64,000 nt of DNA, taken from assembly GCF_000633395.1 (NCBI RefSeq), contig NZ_AYMU01000018.1, positions 60,039 through 124,038 of the forward strand, in the 5' to 3' direction. The first letter of the stretch is position 1; each line of letters begins with the position of its first letter. The DNA is from Pseudomonas sp. PH1b (GTDB lineage: Bacteria; Pseudomonadota; Gammaproteobacteria; Pseudomonadales; Pseudomonadaceae). This document shows, piece by piece, positions 62,080-64,000 of the stretch. The notes beneath the pieces were generated by a model, which saw nothing but the letters and a program-made list of their open reading frames with translations, searched no databases and had not been told where the DNA came from. A program made the position numbers and the translations under genes.

Positions 62080-62097
62080 TTACTTGAGGTCTTGCAC

Positions 62098-62829
62098 ATG
62101 ACTGGTCGTTTACTCGTCAGGGGCATGCTCGTCGGTCTGATTGCGGGCCTACTGGCATTTGGGTTTGCCAAAGTGTTCGGTGAACCACAGGTGGACAAGG
62201 CGATTGCCTTCGAGGAAAGCATGGCGCATATGCACGGTGACGCTGAAGAAGAGGAAGAACTGGTGAGCCGCGACGTGCAGGGCAGCGTAGGTCTGCTGAC
62301 AGGTGTCGTTGTGTACAGCGTTTCGCTTGGGGGCATTTTCTCCCTCGTCTTTGCGTACGCTCTGGGTCGTATTGGTCGAGTTGGCCCTCGTGGATTGGCA
62401 GCGTTGCTGGCATTGGCTGCTTTCGTGGTGGTATTCCTGATCCCAGGACTGAAATATCCACCGAATCCACCTTCTGTGGGAAATCCGGACACCATCGGAC
62501 TGCGAACCCAACTGTTCTTTCTAATCATGCTGGTGTCGATCATTGCCGCCGTAATTTCGGTGAATGCCGGACGCAGGCTGATTACCCGAAACGGCATCTG
62601 GAGTGGCGCAATCAGTGGGGTTGCACTGTATCTAGTGATCGTATCGGTTGCTGCTTATCTGTTCCCGACTATCAATGAAGTGCCGGAGAACTTCTCTGCC
62701 GTATTGCTCTGGAAATTCCGTACGGCATCGTTGGGCATTCAGGTCGTACTATGGGTGAGCCTGGGATTGATTTTCGGAAAAGTGGCCGAGCAGACGCTTT
62801 ATCCATCTCGTAGTGCTCCGGGCGTTTAA
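62098..62829 (+). CDS. cbtA: Cobalt transporter subunit CbtA
   Basis: This 243-residue membrane protein starts at the ATG at 62098 with GAGG 9-10 nt before. It has about five to six hydrophobic helices, a Met/His/acid segment ('SMAHMHGDAEEEEELV') on a loop after the first helix, and 'VVFLIPGLKYPPNPPSVGNPDTIGLRTQLFF', typical of CbtA. It is the second gene of cbtB-cbtA behind the cobalamin riboswitch. Confidence 0.9.
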   Translation: MTGRLLVRGMLVGLIAGLLAFGFAKVFGEPQVDKAIAFEESMAHMHGDAEEEEELVSRDVQGSVGLLTGVVVYSVSLGGIFSLVFAYALGRIGRVGPRGLAALLALAAFVVVFLIPGLKYPPNPPSVGNPDTIGLRTQLFFLIMLVSIIAAVISVNAGRRLITRNGIWSGAISGVALYLVIVSVAAYLFPTINEVPENFSAVLLWKFRTASLGIQVVLWVSLGLIFGKVAEQTLYPSRSAPGV

Positions 62830-62936
62830 GCCAGGGCGTCACATCGGTAACGGAATGCCCCGCGTCCAGTCCTTTACCGACACTGAGTCAAATCCCCTGT
62901 TCCAGCTGGGTCGATTGGAACAGGGGATGCAGATAT

Positions 62937-63446
62937 TCAAACTGCGCTATGTGCGGCGAGATTGCGATATTGCCCTTTGAAGTAAAGCAAAGGTTGCGTA
63001 GCAACTGCTTCTTGCAGGTTCAAAGCTTTCACTTCACCAATCACGATCAAATGATCACCTGCCGCGTGCTCGGCGTGAATCTCGCAATCCAGCCAGTGCA
63101 GGCTGCCAGCAATGATCGGATTACCCAATGGCGACTCCTGCCAGTCGATGCCATGCCATTTATCCGTGCCTTTTCGGGCGAACTGATTGGAGATATTGAC
63201 CTGCTCCCCCGACAGGATATTGACCGCAAATCGACCTGCCTGGCGAATTTTTGGATAGCTGGCCGAACTGGACATAACACTGAAAGACACCAATGGCGGA
63301 CTCATCGACACGCTGTAGAACGACTGACAGGTGAAGCCAATCGGCTCGCCATCAACGTGTGACGAAATGACTGTGATACCAGATGCGTAGTGCCCCAGCG
63401 CCTCGCGAAAGCTCAAGGGCTCGATGGCATTACCAGGAAGTGACAT
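62937..63446 (-). CDS. Flavin reductase-like domain protein
   Basis: This 169-residue protein has the flavin-reductase FMN-binding fold: 'LGHYASGITVISSHVDGEPIGFTCQSFYSVSMSPPLVSFSV', 'GRFAVNILSGEQVNISNQFA' and 'WLDCEIHAEHAAGDHLIVIGEV'. Such proteins supply reduced flavin to partner oxygenases or act as sinks for NADH. It lies downstream of, and in the same direction as, the methionine synthase fragment. Flavin reductases accompany the MesD/MesX methionine synthase pair in other bacteria, so that link is likely but unproven. Confidence 0.85.
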   Translation of the reverse strand: MSLPGNAIEPLSFREALGHYASGITVISSHVDGEPIGFTCQSFYSVSMSPPLVSFSVMSSSASYPKIRQAGRFAVNILSGEQVNISNQFARKGTDKWHGIDWQESPLGNPIIAGSLHWLDCEIHAEHAAGDHLIVIGEVKALNLQEAVATQPLLYFKGQYRNLAAHSAV

Positions 63447-63600
63447 GACAGATCCTAAATAGACAATGCAGCTGACACGTGAAGGAAGGCTTGAAGCCGC
63501 CCGATTGCTGCTTCAGCCTTCTCCAATTTTGAAAGTGCCTCATCGATCAACAGAGAGCCGTACGCTCACACACGCTGCGTACGCCACTTCGGAACGCTGC

Positions 63601-64000
63601 TCAGCGTCCGTTCATAAGCTCTCTGCGGACGATCTCCGCCCCAGCACTCAACGCGTTCAGTTTGCCGCTGGCGACTCGACGAGGCAGGGGCGCCATACCA
63701 CAGTTGGTGCACGGGTAGAGCTTGTCGGCATCGACGAACTGAAGTGCTTTTCGCAAGGTATCGGCTACTTCCTCGGGCGTTTCAATTGCATGGTTTGCCA
63801 CGTCAATGGCGCCGACCATTACCTTCTTACCCCGAATCAGCTCGATCAGATCCATGGGTACGTGGGAGTTGTGACACTCCAGAGAAACGATATCGATGCT
63901 GGACTTTTGCAGCTTGGGAAAGGCCTCTTCATACTGTCGCCATTCCGAACCCAGGGTTTTCTTCCAGTCGGTATTCGCCTTGAATCGCCCCGGGTTTCCT
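63601..64000 (-). CDS. MetE-like methionine synthase (MesD type), partial at right edge
   Basis: The frame is open to the window edge; about 132 C-terminal codons are visible. They read 'GNPGRFKANTDWKKTLGSEW', 'SSIDIVSLECHNSHVPMDLIELIRGKK', 'VGAIDVANHAIETPEEVADTLRKALQ', and 'LYPCTNCGMAPLPR'. This is the C-terminal, cobalamin-independent methionine synthase fold, with the Cys of 'CTNC' a likely zinc ligand. The neighbouring flavin reductase favours the short, folate-independent MesD type over full MetE. The N-terminal part and any mesX (DUF1852) gene are outside the window. Confidence 0.8.
   Translation of the reverse strand, partial: GNPGRFKANTDWKKTLGSEWRQYEEAFPKLQKSSIDIVSLECHNSHVPMDLIELIRGKKVMVGAIDVANHAIETPEEVADTLRKALQFVDADKLYPCTNCGMAPLPRRVASGKLNALSAGAEIVRRELMNGR

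Noticed and set aside
62836..62845. GTCACA at the end of cbtA as the inverted far end of the transposon
   Set aside because: No GTTGCA-type cluster lies inside it and no comM sequence follows; a six-base match is expected by chance.

Overview
This is a high-GC Pseudomonas chromosome segment, most like the P. fluorescens/P. protegens group. The evidence is a run of genus-typical blocks: recG-oxyR, ridA-spoT-rpoZ-gmk-yicC, rph, crc-pyrE, argB-algC-dut-coaBC-radC, rpmB-rpmG, lrp(dadR)-dadA-ridA2-dadX, pauR, a cytochrome c5 gene, xpt and rep. REP-type hairpins of the kind common in this group are also present. From position 1 to about 53.8 kb the window is almost entirely ordinary core genome.

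Layout. 1-2.9 kb: a glycine-zipper protein cut by the left edge, an SCP2-like protein and an HDOD regulator. 2.9-6.0 kb: recG and oxyR. 6.1-8.3 kb: tonB, exbD and exbB, with a possible Fur site upstream. 8.5-10.1 kb: a YeeZ-like NAD(P)-binding protein and a lipoprotein. 10.2-14.7 kb: stringent-response and nucleotide genes, all on the minus strand. 14.9-24.5 kb: rph, crc, pyrE, argB, algC, dut, coaBC, radC and a peptide-binding protein. 25-38.5 kb: rpmB-rpmG, then a long catabolic stretch for polyamines and alanine (cupin, kauB, MFS, pauB-like oxidase, lrp, dadA, ridA-like, dadX, pauR), with a phospholipase-D lipoprotein and a MocR regulator between them. 38.7-53.5 kb: cytochrome c5, an acetyl-CoA hydrolase/transferase family protein, xpt, rep, a GGDEF-EAL phosphodiesterase, a MATE pump with a divergent LysR regulator, a chemoreceptor, a secreted PI-PLC-like enzyme, and a lone ABC membrane domain divergent from a TetR regulator.

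The accessory region starts inside comM. Only the C-terminal part of comM (53849-54501) remains. It is cut at a Gly-Ser-Lys-Pro segment by a Tn7-family element with five tightly coupled genes: tnsA, tnsB, tnsC, tniQ and a zinc-knuckle protein with a degenerate tyrosine-recombinase-like C-terminus (TnsF type). This is the layout of Tn6022-like elements, which are known to target comM (for example the AbaR islands of Acinetobacter). Five TGCAAC-type repeats line the end next to comM. The N-terminal half of comM and the far end of the element were not found in the window, so the DNA to the right could be cargo: a broken integrase pseudogene, a cobalamin riboswitch in front of cbtB-cbtA, a flavin reductase, and the C-terminal part of a MetE/MesD-like methionine synthase running off the right edge.

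Limits: all calls come from reading sequence and remembered families. No database or structure search was run. Start codons were chosen from Shine-Dalgarno spacing and family lengths.
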